Assembly (NCBI GenBank): GCA_025057345.1
Contig: JANWXX010000004.1
Span: 1-32,494 of the forward strand
Source: Polyangiaceae bacterium
GTDB lineage: Bacteria; Myxococcota_A; Polyangia; Polyangiales; Polyangiaceae
DNA length: 32,494 bases
Direction: 5' to 3'
The translations under genes were made by a program, and so were the position numbers. This document shows positions 1-8,433 of the stretch, one piece after another (within the stretch, counting starts at the first letter, position 1; every line of letters starts with the position of its first letter). Under the pieces are notes generated by a model. It was given only the letters and a program-made list of their open reading frames with translations. It searched no databases and was not told the origin of the DNA.

Positions 1-54
1 GGATGCCCCCCGGGCAGCGCCGGAGCTAGCGCTCGTGATGTTGGAGCGCTCCCT

Positions 55-885
55 TCAGAGAGCCGAGGTGGGGGAAACTCCCTTGGGTACCGTGCTCCTG
101 GGTCGCTGGCGGGCGCGCGTCCCGGACGAGCGGAAGAGCGCTAGGCGTCGGGGGTCGTTGCGGAAGACGTAGCGACCGGCGGCGCGGATCTCGTCCATGG
201 CCTCCCGAAGGTACCAGAAAGCGCGGTTGCGCCGGTCCTGAAGGCGCCGGCTCTCCTCGGAGGTGACCAGGGAGCGCACCACCTCGTCGTGGCCCAAGGT
301 TTGGGCCAGCTCTTCCGCGCGCGTGGCGGCGTCCTTGGGCAGATCAGCCCGCGCCAGGGCGGCGGCGTTCTCCCGGAGGAGGGTGGCAAGCTTCTGGAGA
401 TCATCGATGAGATCCGCCAGGCCCGTTCCAGGGAGGATGTTGTCCACCCTGGCCTGTACCGCCTCATCCTGGTGGAGGAAGTAGCGGAGCGCCGCGATTA
501 TGTCCTTCTTCAACCGCTCGGCCTTCTGGATCATCTCCTTGCGCCCCGAGGAGGACGAGAGGCGATGAGCGAGCCATTCCTGCTCTCTCTCCTCAAGGAG
601 CTTGCGACGGGGCTTGAGAGCCGCGCAGAGCTCTGGATCCAGCCGCGAGCTTTCCACCAGCTTCGTCCCCATCTTGGCCACGATGACCTCCAGCTCCCGG
701 GCCTCCTGGCAGAGATCCGCCACGGGGATGTCGATGGGATCCGCGTAGCCCTCCCCCAGCTCCACCTCCGGCGCCTTCTTCTTCGCGGAAGCCTTGGTTG
801 CTCCCGCCTTCTTGCCTGGCGCCTTCTTCTTCGAGGTCGCTTCTACCTGGTTCTTCCCCTTACCGGTCTTCTTCCCGTTGGCCAT
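55..885 (-). CDS. Hypothetical protein with lysine/alanine-rich histone-H1-like N-terminal tail
   Basis: 276 aa. Residues 1-40 are rich in Lys, Ala and Gly with repeated KKKAP-type motifs, as in bacterial histone-H1-like tails; these usually bind nucleic acid or polyanions. The rest (about 45-255) is charged and predominantly helical with no enzyme motif I recognise. It ends in a basic segment (RARQRPRS). The ATG at 883-885 is chosen because it gives the full basic tail; the Shine-Dalgarno (GATGGGG) is weak. It is divergent from the AAA ATPase starting at 978, with only about 90 bp between the start codons, so the two may share a control region. The family is unknown to me. A DNA-associated role is inferred only from the tail, and such tails also occur on unrelated myxobacterial proteins. 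Confidence 0.75.
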   Translation of the reverse strand: MANGKKTGKGKNQVEATSKKKAPGKKAGATKASAKKKAPEVELGEGYADPIDIPVADLCQEARELEVIVAKMGTKLVESSRLDPELCAALKPRRKLLEEREQEWLAHRLSSSSGRKEMIQKAERLKKDIIAALRYFLHQDEAVQARVDNILPGTGLADLIDDLQKLATLLRENAAALARADLPKDAATRAEELAQTLGHDEVVRSLVTSEESRRLQDRRNRAFWYLREAMDEIRAAGRYVFRNDPRRLALFRSSGTRARQRPRSTVPKGVSPTSAL

Positions 886-977
886 GGCCCCATCTTACCG
901 GTATCTGGGAGGCTACTGAAGACCTCGGCGTGCAGTCCTCGGTGGGCGCTCCCAACGGCATGGTACGGTGCGGGGCG

Positions 978-2536
978 ATGGCGCCGCACTTCAACACGAC
1001 GGGCCCGTGCATCCCCGGCCAGCACCACATGATCCCCCCGGGGAGGCGGCTGGGCCGCGTGCTGGAACTCATCGAGCAGAACAAATACTTCCTTCTCCGC
1101 GCCGGCCGGCGGACGGGGAAGACCACCTCGGCCCAGTGGCTTGTCCGTCACCTGCGACGGACCGGGCGTTTCGAGGCCCCTGGGTGGATCTCCAACGGGC
1201 CCGTGAGCAGGCGGACCCTTCTCTAGCCTTTCCCACCCTCTTTCGAACCTTGAACCTGGCCCAGCAGGCCATCGGTGTCCCCTGGGCTCTCCCGGACGAG
1301 GCACAACAGCAGGCTTGGCTCCGGGATCCTGCCTCGGCCATCGCCGATTATCTTCGCTGGCTAGCGCAGCAGAGCACGAAGCCCCTGGTGCTGTTCCTCG
1401 ACGAGGCCGATGGCCTGGTGGGATGTGCCATGGTTTCCTTTCTCACCCAGCTCCGGGAGCTCTACGTAGGCCGTGCGCTCTCTCCTGCCCCCCACAGCAT
1501 CGTTCTGGTGGGGCAGCGAGCCATTCGCGATTACGCCCTGAGCGAGGAAGAACGCCAGACCATCGCCTGGCTCGGCACCACCTCCCCCTTCAACATCACC
1601 GCCGAAACCCAGACGCTGGAGCCGTTCACCGCTCGGGAAGTACGGGAGCTGTACCTCAAGCACACCCGGCAGACGGGGCAGTCGTGGAGCAAGAAGGCGG
1701 TGGCGCTGGCCTACGAACTGAGCCAGGGCCACCCCTGGCTGACCAATGCCCTGGCGGAGATCTGCGTCGAGCGCCTGGTCCGCGACCGCACTCGGATGAT
1801 CCGCGGCGAGGACATCGAGGCGGCCAAGGAGGTGATGATCCAAGAGCGGAGAACCCACATCGACTCGCTGGTGGCACGGCTCCATGAGGAGCGTGTCAAG
1901 CGGGTGCTGGGCCCGATGCTGGCCGGGGAAACCGCCGAAGGAGATACGCTTCACGACGACTTCGCCTATGTGGTTGGCCTGGGACTAGTGACCCACCGGG
2001 ATGGACGCTACGAGATCGCCAATCCGATCTACCGGGAGGTGATCCCCCGGGTGTTGACCTTCGAGCGACAAGCCCAGCTCCCCCATCGGACCGCCTGGTA
2101 CGTGAAGGAGGACGGCAAGCTGGATCTACCAAAGCTGATGACCGCCTGGCAGGAGTTCTGGCGGGAGGACGGTCACTTGGCTGCCGAGGGTTTCCACTAC
2201 CGGGAAGCGGGCCCTCACCTGATGCTCATGGCCTTTTTGCAGCGCATCCTCAACGGGGGAGGAAAGCTCGACCGGGAGTACGCCCTGGGCAAGGGAGCCC
2301 TGGACCTGCTGATCACCTGGAAAGGAGAGCGGCACCTGATCGAGGTGAAGGTGCGGCGGGACGAGCGGAGCGAGCGAAAGGCGGTGGAGCAGGTGGCGCG
2401 GTACCTGGAAGGGGCGGGAAGGAGGGAGGGGTGGGTGGTGCTGTTTGACCTGCGGAAGGGAGTGGGCTGGAAGAAGAAGCTGTTCCGGCGGAAGGTGAGG
2501 AGAGCGGAGGGGACCATCTGGGTGATCGGCTGCTGA
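978..2536 (+). CDS. AAA-like ATPase with C-terminal PD-(D/E)XK nuclease-fold domain, frameshifted near the N-terminus
   Basis: The N-terminal part, beginning MAPHFNTTGPCIPG, lies in one frame from ATG 978 and carries the Walker A motif GRRTGKTT (about 1108-1131). The remainder continues in another frame from WVDLQRAREQ (1181 on), with Walker B LVLFLDEAD near 1388-1414 and a sensor-like VLVGQR. The frames join if one C is restored to the C-run at 1177-1180, giving EAPWVDLQ. The last 110 residues look like a PD-(D/E)XK nuclease fold: GALDLLI then HLIEVKVRRD, followed by WVVLFD. Known relatives are single-frame ATPases in cyanobacteria, myxobacteria and similar genomes whose biological role is unclear. 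The gene may be a real pseudogene or an assembly error; the intact coding after the shift favours an error or a very recent event. Confidence 0.8.
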
Positions 2537-2539
2537 TCC

Positions 2540-2569
2540 CCCCCTCCCCGGCTCGAAAGGGGGAGGGGG
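2540..2569. repeat. GC-rich perfect hairpin, REP-like intergenic element
   Basis: CCCCCTCCCC (2540-2549) pairs fully with GGGGAGGGGG (2560-2569) around a 10-nt loop, just after the stop of the AAA gene. The following GGTCTGGGGAGTGAGG resembles the flank of the widespread CCCTC/GAGGG intergenic hairpin repeats. There is no T-tract, so it is not a classic intrinsic terminator. Confidence 0.6.
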
Positions 2570-2602
2570 TCTGGGGAGTGAGGTGTGGTATAGCCCGCCG
2601 TG

Positions 2603-4981
2603 ATGCGGCTCGCGCTTCTGGTCCACACGCCCACCGCCCCCACCGCCCGTGCCGACATCGAGGCGCTCCGCGCCCGCCTCCAGCGGCCGGAGCTTGGCTT
2701 CTGGGTGGTGGAGGTTGCGGCGAGCGATGACCTGGCGATGGGGTTGCCCCGGGCCCTAGAGGGGACGCCGGCCGGGTCTTCGCTGCTGGTAGTGGTGATG
2801 GGTGAGGTGAGGCGGGGGGCTGCCGGGTCCGTGGAAGTAACCGGGACCACCCGTCCGGTGCGGCTGGAGGAGCTGCGGGCAGCACTGGTGACAGCGGCTC
2901 CAGGGCAAGCGCTGCTGGTGATCGACGGGCTGCGAGGGGAAGAAGACCCGAAGGAGCTGACCGGGGCGGTGATCCGGGCGGTGGCTTCGGGGACCAGCGG
3001 GGTCGGGTTGCTCTGCTGCCTACGGCCTGGGGGAGAGGCAGGCGAGGGGCTCTCCCCGCTGATCTCGGCGCTGTGTGCGGTCGTGGACGAGGCGCTCTCG
3101 GGAGGACGGACACCGACGATCCCAGCAGGGCTGCTGGCAGGGCTGCTGCGGGACGATAGGGAACTGGGGGAGCGGGTGGATAAGATGCACTACACGCCGC
3201 CGTCAAGCGGGGAGCTCGTGCTGGTGCGCCCTCCCCCCCGGCCCTTCGCCAGCCCGCCGACCGTGGACGAGAGCTTCGCGAAGGCGAACGATCTTCTGGC
3301 GCAGGGGAGGCTGGAGGAGGCGCTGGAGGCCTGCAAGCGGGTGCTCTTCCAGTCGGGGAACGACCGGGAGAAGAAGTCGGAAGTGTACGTGCGGATCGCT
3401 GCGATCAAGCAGCGCCAGGGCAAGCTCCGGGAGGCGATCTTCAACCTGGAAAAATCCCTGAGCATCGATCCGAAGCACCGCACCGCCCTTGAAGGTCTGG
3501 TGCTGCTGGCGGTGGAGGAGAAGCGCTGGGAGGACGTGGCCACCCTGGGAGATAAGCTACTCGCGGTGCTGGAGGACGAGGACGCAAGGCTCCAGGCCAT
3601 GCTGGATCTGGCTGGGCTGCTCCTGGATGGCGCCGGCGACGAGGCGAGGGCCGTAGCGCTCCTGGAGCGAGCCCGTGCGCTGCGCCCTGGCGACGAGCGT
3701 CCCCTGGAGCGGCTGGCGCGGCTGTACGACCGGTCCGGGCGCTTTGAGGAGCTGGTGGGCGTGCTGGAAGCCTGGGCTACCACCTCGAACAACAGCTACC
3801 AAAAGGCAGCACGCTTCGCGGCGGCAGGCCGAGTGGCTTCGAAGGGGCTTGGGGATCGACCTCGGGCCATCCGGCTTCTGGATCAGGCGCTACGACTGCG
3901 GCGCGACGACGCACAGGTGGCGGAGGAGCTGGCTCGGGAACTGGAGGAAGAAGGGCTGCTGCCCCAGGCGCTGCGAGCGTACCAGCTCAGCGTCCACGGG
4001 GAGCCGAGGCGTGCCTCTGCCTATCGGGGGCTGGTGAGGCTGGGGGATCGCACCGGGAGGCCCGAGCTGGCTGGGGCAGCAGCGATGGCTCTCTGCCACC
4101 TGAACCAGGCAGACCTGGATGAAGAGCTGCTGGCGGATCAGCATCGCTCTGAGGGTCCAGTGGCTGCCCGCCGTCCGCTTTCACCTACCGCCTGGGAAGG
4201 GCTGCTGGCGCCCCCGGTGGTGCCCGGAGTCCGAGGAGTGCTGGCAGCCATCGAGGAGGCGGCTATCCAGGTGAAGATCGACGAGCTGCGGGAGGCGCAG
4301 CGGTTGCCCCAGCTTGATCCGCAGGCGCGGCAGGATCCCCAGACCAGTACCGTGAGCGCGCTCCGGGCCTTTGCCTTCGCGGGGAAGCTGCTCGGCGTGA
4401 CGCTGCCAGAGCTCTACCTGCTGCCCGAGGTTCCCGGAGGCGTAGCAGCGGTGGCTGCGGAGCGACCGACGACGGTCCTGGGGCGCTCGCTGCTCTCTGG
4501 ACGCTCGACGGTGGAGCTGGCCTTCCTGATGGCGCGACACCTGGCCTACCACCGGCCCGGGGCCAGGCTGGCGCTCTACTACCCGTCCCTGGCGGAGCTG
4601 ACCGCGCTGCTTTACGCGGCGGTGCAGATCGGGCGCCCAGGAGTCTCGGTGTCGTCGCCCCATGCCGCTGCCGCCGGAAAGCTCTACGCAGCCCTTCGGC
4701 CGAGGCTGGACGGGGAGGCTCAGAAGCACGTGGAGGCAGCGCTGGTCGAGCTGGAGCAGGCGGGACGACGCCCGGATCTCCTTCTGTGGCTTCGCAGGCT
4801 GGAGCTGACAGCCACCCGGGCGGGGCTGCTGGCCTGCGGCGATCTGGGCGTAGCAGCCAGGCTGGTGGAAAACGATCCAGTACCGGTAGGGGACCTGAGC
4901 CCCCGGGCCAAGGCCGATGACCTGATGGTCTTTGCCACCTCCGACGCCTACGAGACGCTCCGGCGCGAGATCCTTTCCTGA
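2603..4981 (+). CDS. TPR protein with an N-terminal caspase-like-fold region lacking a visible catalytic dyad
   Basis: 792 aa from ATG 2603; a GTG lies one codon upstream. Residues 1-200 alternate beta strands and helices (LALLVHT, SSLLVVVMGEV, QALLVIDGLRG, VGLLCCLRPG), recalling caspase/peptidase-C14 domains found with TPRs in myxobacteria. The positions where His-Gly and Asp-x-Cys would sit read MGEV and DGLRG, so catalysis is unlikely. From about residue 225 to 490 there are repeated helical pairs of TPR type (ANDLLAQGRLEEALEACKRV, QRQGKLREAIFNLEKSL). The C-terminal 250 residues hold MARHLAYHRP, a helix resembling a metallopeptidase helix but without HExxH. No signal peptide is seen. The likely role is a cytoplasmic scaffold. 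The caspase-like label is tentative; the TPR call is firm. Confidence 0.8.
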   Translation: MRLALLVHTPTAPTARADIEALRARLQRPELGFWVVEVAASDDLAMGLPRALEGTPAGSSLLVVVMGEVRRGAAGSVEVTGTTRPVRLEELRAALVTAAPGQALLVIDGLRGEEDPKELTGAVIRAVASGTSGVGLLCCLRPGGEAGEGLSPLISALCAVVDEALSGGRTPTIPAGLLAGLLRDDRELGERVDKMHYTPPSSGELVLVRPPPRPFASPPTVDESFAKANDLLAQGRLEEALEACKRVLFQSGNDREKKSEVYVRIAAIKQRQGKLREAIFNLEKSLSIDPKHRTALEGLVLLAVEEKRWEDVATLGDKLLAVLEDEDARLQAMLDLAGLLLDGAGDEARAVALLERARALRPGDERPLERLARLYDRSGRFEELVGVLEAWATTSNNSYQKAARFAAAGRVASKGLGDRPRAIRLLDQALRLRRDDAQVAEELARELEEEGLLPQALRAYQLSVHGEPRRASAYRGLVRLGDRTGRPELAGAAAMALCHLNQADLDEELLADQHRSEGPVAARRPLSPTAWEGLLAPPVVPGVRGVLAAIEEAAIQVKIDELREAQRLPQLDPQARQDPQTSTVSALRAFAFAGKLLGVTLPELYLLPEVPGGVAAVAAERPTTVLGRSLLSGRSTVELAFLMARHLAYHRPGARLALYYPSLAELTALLYAAVQIGRPGVSVSSPHAAAAGKLYAALRPRLDGEAQKHVEAALVELEQAGRRPDLLLWLRRLELTATRAGLLACGDLGVAARLVENDPVPVGDLSPRAKADDLMVFATSDAYETLRREILS

Positions 4982-5084
4982 GAGCCAGGATCTTGGTTGG
5001 GCGACCTGAAAGGCTGCCTGCCCCGGGAGACCGGGAAGGGCAGAGGTCAGCGAGCGTAGAAGGAAACCGCGAAAGCGAGGCTTC

Positions 5085-6170
5085 ATGAGGAAAAAGACCC
5101 TGTGGATGGTGCTTGGAATGATGGTGGCGGTGGCGTCGGTGGCCTGCGAGCCGGAGGAGAGCGGAGGCTCCGGGGCAGCGGCGGGCTCGGGGGGGTCGGG
5201 GGATGGGGGAGGAACCGGGTCCGAGTGCGATCTCCCCGCGGGGGCCGAAGTGGTGATGCCCTGGAAGAAGCTCGAGCCGGTGGACCCCACAGGCAGCCCA
5301 GGGCCGGCTTACGGTCTGGCTAACGACGGAACCAGCGTGTACGTCAATTTCTTCGATGTCCTGGTGAAGATGCCCCTGGCAGGTGGCGAGGTCACCACGG
5401 TCTACAAGTCAACCAAGGAGTTGACCACGGGGTTCCGCACCTTTGCCAGCACAACAGGGATCTACGTGTTCGAGACAGGCAGGGAAACCGTACTCCTCCC
5501 CTACGATGGTAGCGCCCCGAAGCCCGTCACCCTCCCCTTCCCCGGGAATTTCTCTGTCGTCCAGTTCGATCCAGCGTCGGATACCTTCTGGGCCGAGGTG
5601 AGGGATTTCGAGGCCAGGACGATCACGCTCTTCAAGGCGAAGGCAGGAGCCGCCTCCGCGGAGACGGTCCTCGGTCCTCTGGACAGCCTCTACGACGAAT
5701 CTCCCCGGTGGTTCGCCGCCGAAGATCGGGTCTTTGTCCAGGCATTCAAGCCGCCCTACCCCATCTACACGGCGCAGCCGGGAGGGGCGCTTGCGTCCTT
5801 CCCTGTGGACCCCCCCAGTGCCGGGATCATCGGTCTCCTGGGTTCCCACCTTTTCTACTCCTCCAAAGATATCTCCCGTCTTGGGGTTTACCGCATCCCA
5901 GTGGCGGGAGGGACCGCGCAGAGGGTGTACAGCAGCTACACCACGGCGGGGACCTTCGGAGGCGGTCGATGGAAGACCCCCGGGGCGATCTACCTGAACG
6001 ACGCGACCAACCTGCTCAAGATCCCCGAGAACGGAGAGGGGAAGCTCCTCAGCTCCGTCCCCACCGGGGCCTGCACCACGCACGAGGTCATGGCCCACGG
6101 TGGGTACGTCTACACGGTGACCTTCCGCTCCAGCACCGGGGAGAACACCGTCTGGCGCATCAAGGAGTGA
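5085..6170 (+). CDS. Predicted lipoprotein, beta-propeller-like
   Basis: 361 aa. The N-terminus MRKKTLWMVLGMMVAVASVAC is a type II signal peptide with lipobox SVAC (Cys21), followed by an acidic then Gly/Ser-rich linker to about residue 45. The remainder is a series of short beta-rich segments of the kind that recur in propeller proteins (YGLANDGTSVYV, GIYVFETG, RVFVQAF, HLFYSSKDIS, GAIYLND, GYVYTVTF). The start is supported by GCGAGG (5075-5080). A role as an outer-membrane-anchored, surface or periplasmic protein is inferred; no ligand or catalytic site can be named. It is convergent with the next lipoprotein, overlapping it by 11 bp at the 3' ends. Confidence 0.85.
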   Translation: MRKKTLWMVLGMMVAVASVACEPEESGGSGAAAGSGGSGDGGGTGSECDLPAGAEVVMPWKKLEPVDPTGSPGPAYGLANDGTSVYVNFFDVLVKMPLAGGEVTTVYKSTKELTTGFRTFASTTGIYVFETGRETVLLPYDGSAPKPVTLPFPGNFSVVQFDPASDTFWAEVRDFEARTITLFKAKAGAASAETVLGPLDSLYDESPRWFAAEDRVFVQAFKPPYPIYTAQPGGALASFPVDPPSAGIIGLLGSHLFYSSKDISRLGVYRIPVAGGTAQRVYSSYTTAGTFGGGRWKTPGAIYLNDATNLLKIPENGEGKLLSSVPTGACTTHEVMAHGGYVYTVTFRSSTGENTVWRIKE

Positions 6171-8196
6171 CCGGCAGCTTCCCCAGCTTGACCTCCGCCT
6201 GGAACAGCCAGGGGAGATCGTTCTGCTGAGCAGGAAGCTCCTGCCCCGGGGGGATCTGCCAGGAGCCCGTGGCCGGCGAGGGCAGCGAGATCACCAGGTT
6301 CCCTCCCCCCTTCTCCTCGACCCACCGGAAGCCCCCCATCCGCTGGGCCCAGATGGGGCCGCCGGTGTTCTTGTTGACCTTTCGCAGCCCGGAGGTCTGG
6401 AAGGAAGCCTCCGGGTTCTTCGGGTCCACCACCAGGAAGGAGAGTTCTTCCTCGTTCTCCAGCGCCACGAGGAAGCTCTCGTCGGAAAGGGAGCCGCTCT
6501 GCCCGGGGGGAGGCGAGGTCTTCTGGGTCCAGATGGGGCCGCCGGTGTTCTTGTTGACGCGCTGGGTCCAGACGGGGCCGCCGGTGTTCTTGTTGACGCG
6601 CTGGGTCCAGACGGGGCCGCCGGTGTTCTTGCTGATACGGAGCGCGAGGAACTCCTCGTGGTCGTCCGGGAAGCGGCGGTGGAAGACGAAGCTCACCTCT
6701 TCCAGCTCGTGGACATCGCCAGCCCCCTCGTAGCGGACGGGAGACTCGACCAGCTTGGACGGTTCTCCGAGAGGAATCGGCGTGATCTTGTCCTGCTTCC
6801 CCTTGGTACGGAGGACGCTCTCCAGGCTCTCTCCATCGGAGCGAACCAGCACCAGATCAGGGAAGGCGTCCCCGTCCACATCGTCCACGGCGACCTTGCA
6901 GATCGCGTGATCCTTGCACGGATCCGGGCCGAGGTTCCCGAGCTGGAGCTTGTTGTTCCCCGTGTCGGCGGCGAGGACAATTCCGACATCGAAGATGCTT
7001 CCCTTGGGGACCGAAACTCCTCCCCCGGCAAGGCCTCCCTCGGCGAGTACGACCCCCTGGAGGGTCCCCTCCTTGCGAGGATTCGAGAAGAGAGAGACGA
7101 CCGGCCCTGTCCCCTGGCCAGCGGGCTTGACCTCATCGAGGACCTTCGGCCCCTTGGAGGAGATCTCCACGAGGGCGATCCCGGGGATCTTGAGGGCGTT
7201 GGGTGCCGAAGGATCGGGGGTCGCCTGGGTCAGCGGGATCTCTCCAGGCCCCACGAGCAGGTAGCGGTTGTCGACGCGCTGGATGGAGCTGTCCCACTGG
7301 CACGTCGGGTCACTGGTGCACTGAGCCTCCTTGCCCCGAGAATAGCGGAAGCTGCACACCTGATCCTGCTCGCAGGGGGCGAGGAGGAGCGTGGTGGCCT
7401 TGTCCTTGTCGGGGGCGAACTCCACCATTGCGTCGCAGGAGACGCCGGTGAACCCCGCCACGCAGGAGGCGCTGTTCCGGGCGCCCTTGGCCCAGACGTG
7501 TCCTTCGGCGGAGACGTCGCTGGTCTTGCGGGTCAGCTTGTTGCCCTGACGGATGACCCAGGAATACACCGCCGGGGAGGGCTTGCCACTGCCGTCCACA
7601 TCCGGTGGGATGGGCTCCTCGAAGGTCTTGAGCTTCGTGTCTTTTTCAGAGATTTCCTCGTGGACCATGACCAGAGGCCCCGGTGGCGCCACCACCAGGT
7701 AGACCTCCCCGCCGTCCGGCGCCGGCCCCGAGGCGAGGACCGGGATCGGCTCGCGGGCGTCGTTCGGCAGAATCCGGAAGAAGAGAGACGCGCGATGCGC
7801 TCCGGAGGCGGCACTCTTGGGCTGGAGAAGCTCCGTCGTCGCGCCACCGGCTCCGCCCTGCCCAGCCGCCCCTGCCTTGCCGCCGTTGCCCCCCTCGCTG
7901 CCGCCGGCAGCACCGCCCTCTCCTCCGGAGGCCGAGCCCCCCTTGCCGCCCCCAGAGGAGCCTGCCTCCCCGTTGCCTCCCTTGCCGCTCGCTCCGCTGG
8001 TTCCCCCCTGCCCTCCCCCTGCATGGCTGCCCCCTTGTCCCCCAGGGTTGCCTCCCTTGCCTGCCTCTCCCCCCGACTGACCGGCCTGCCCCCCTTGCCC
8101 CGCGGGAGCCCCCTGCGGTTCAGGCTCCTGTTCCGAGCAAGCCAGGGAACCCATCAATCCAGCAAGCAACATCAAGTGAGCATGGTTGAATCTCAT
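6160..8196 (-). CDS. Large predicted lipoprotein with Gly-rich linker, FG-GAP-like segment and 13-residue repeats
   Basis: 678 aa from ATG 8194-8196, preceded by GGAGAGAGA. The signal peptide MRFNHAHLMLLAGLMGSLAC has lipobox GSLAC (Cys20). Residues 21-120 are a low-complexity Gly/Ala/Ser tract, typical of myxobacterial lipoproteins. The middle contains VDDVDGDAFPDLVLV, an FG-GAP/VCBS Ca-binding-type loop, and a Cys-containing patch (CSFRYSRGKEAQC). Near the C-terminus are three adjacent copies of VNKNTGGPVWTQR-like units and a fourth about 60 residues further on; these are near-identical in DNA. A signal-anchored extracellular or surface role is likely. No enzyme function is visible. Upstream ATGs at 8274 and between would add a region without signal-peptide character and are not preferred. 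Confidence 0.87.
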   Translation of the reverse strand: MRFNHAHLMLLAGLMGSLACSEQEPEPQGAPAGQGGQAGQSGGEAGKGGNPGGQGGSHAGGGQGGTSGASGKGGNGEAGSSGGGKGGSASGGEGGAAGGSEGGNGGKAGAAGQGGAGGATTELLQPKSAASGAHRASLFFRILPNDAREPIPVLASGPAPDGGEVYLVVAPPGPLVMVHEEISEKDTKLKTFEEPIPPDVDGSGKPSPAVYSWVIRQGNKLTRKTSDVSAEGHVWAKGARNSASCVAGFTGVSCDAMVEFAPDKDKATTLLLAPCEQDQVCSFRYSRGKEAQCTSDPTCQWDSSIQRVDNRYLLVGPGEIPLTQATPDPSAPNALKIPGIALVEISSKGPKVLDEVKPAGQGTGPVVSLFSNPRKEGTLQGVVLAEGGLAGGGVSVPKGSIFDVGIVLAADTGNNKLQLGNLGPDPCKDHAICKVAVDDVDGDAFPDLVLVRSDGESLESVLRTKGKQDKITPIPLGEPSKLVESPVRYEGAGDVHELEEVSFVFHRRFPDDHEEFLALRISKNTGGPVWTQRVNKNTGGPVWTQRVNKNTGGPIWTQKTSPPPGQSGSLSDESFLVALENEEELSFLVVDPKNPEASFQTSGLRKVNKNTGGPIWAQRMGGFRWVEEKGGGNLVISLPSPATGSWQIPPGQELPAQQNDLPWLFQAEVKLGKLPVTP
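6343..6639 (-). repeat. 39-bp in-frame repeat: three tandem copies plus one dispersed copy
   Basis: Units beginning CTGGGTCCAG (plus strand) occur at 6523, 6562 and 6601, exactly 39 bp apart. A fourth near-identical copy begins at 6343 (CTGGGCCCAG) and covers 6343-6381. The offset from that copy to the array (180 bp) is not a multiple of 39. Each unit encodes NKNTGGP(V/I)W(T/A)Q. Confidence 0.9.
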
Positions 8197-8433
8197 CGGT
8201 TCTCTCTCCGTCTCTGGAAAAGCATTGCACCTCAAGGAAGGTGGCAGGCGCTTTTCGCCCGCCCCGACCAGCAAAGGATGTACCAGGTACAGGTAACCCC
8301 CCCACTAGGGCTTACCATCCAGGACATACGCTAGTGTATGACGATGTCGCCACGAACTCCGCAAAGATTGCGTACCTCTGCGGTGGGGGGTTAGGTGGCT
8401 GAGGGAGCAAGGGGTTGGTCTACCCTCGGGTCC
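8197..8433. promoter_or_regulatory. Divergent intergenic region with two inverted repeats
   Basis: This 237-bp region separates two divergent genes. CATAC-GCTAGT-GTATG (8325-8340) is a short perfect dyad with a 6-nt spacer, operator-like. AACCCCCCCAC (8295-8305) and GTGGGGGGTT (8383-8392) form a wider inverted repeat around it, differing by one G. No clear sigma70 boxes could be assigned. Confidence 0.35.

Noticed and set aside
4181-5290. Minus-strand open frame of 369 codons covering the TPR gene end and lipoprotein start
   Set aside because: Antisense to two supported genes with signal peptide and TPR motifs; no domain recognised.
6343-6639. Possible CRISPR array
   Set aside because: Units are adjacent with no unique spacers and lie in frame within a coding sequence.
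6658-8334. Long plus-strand open frame (about 558 codons) across the minus-strand lipoprotein
   Set aside because: It is antisense to a gene with a clear signal peptide, lipobox and repeats; high-GC DNA often leaves such frames open.
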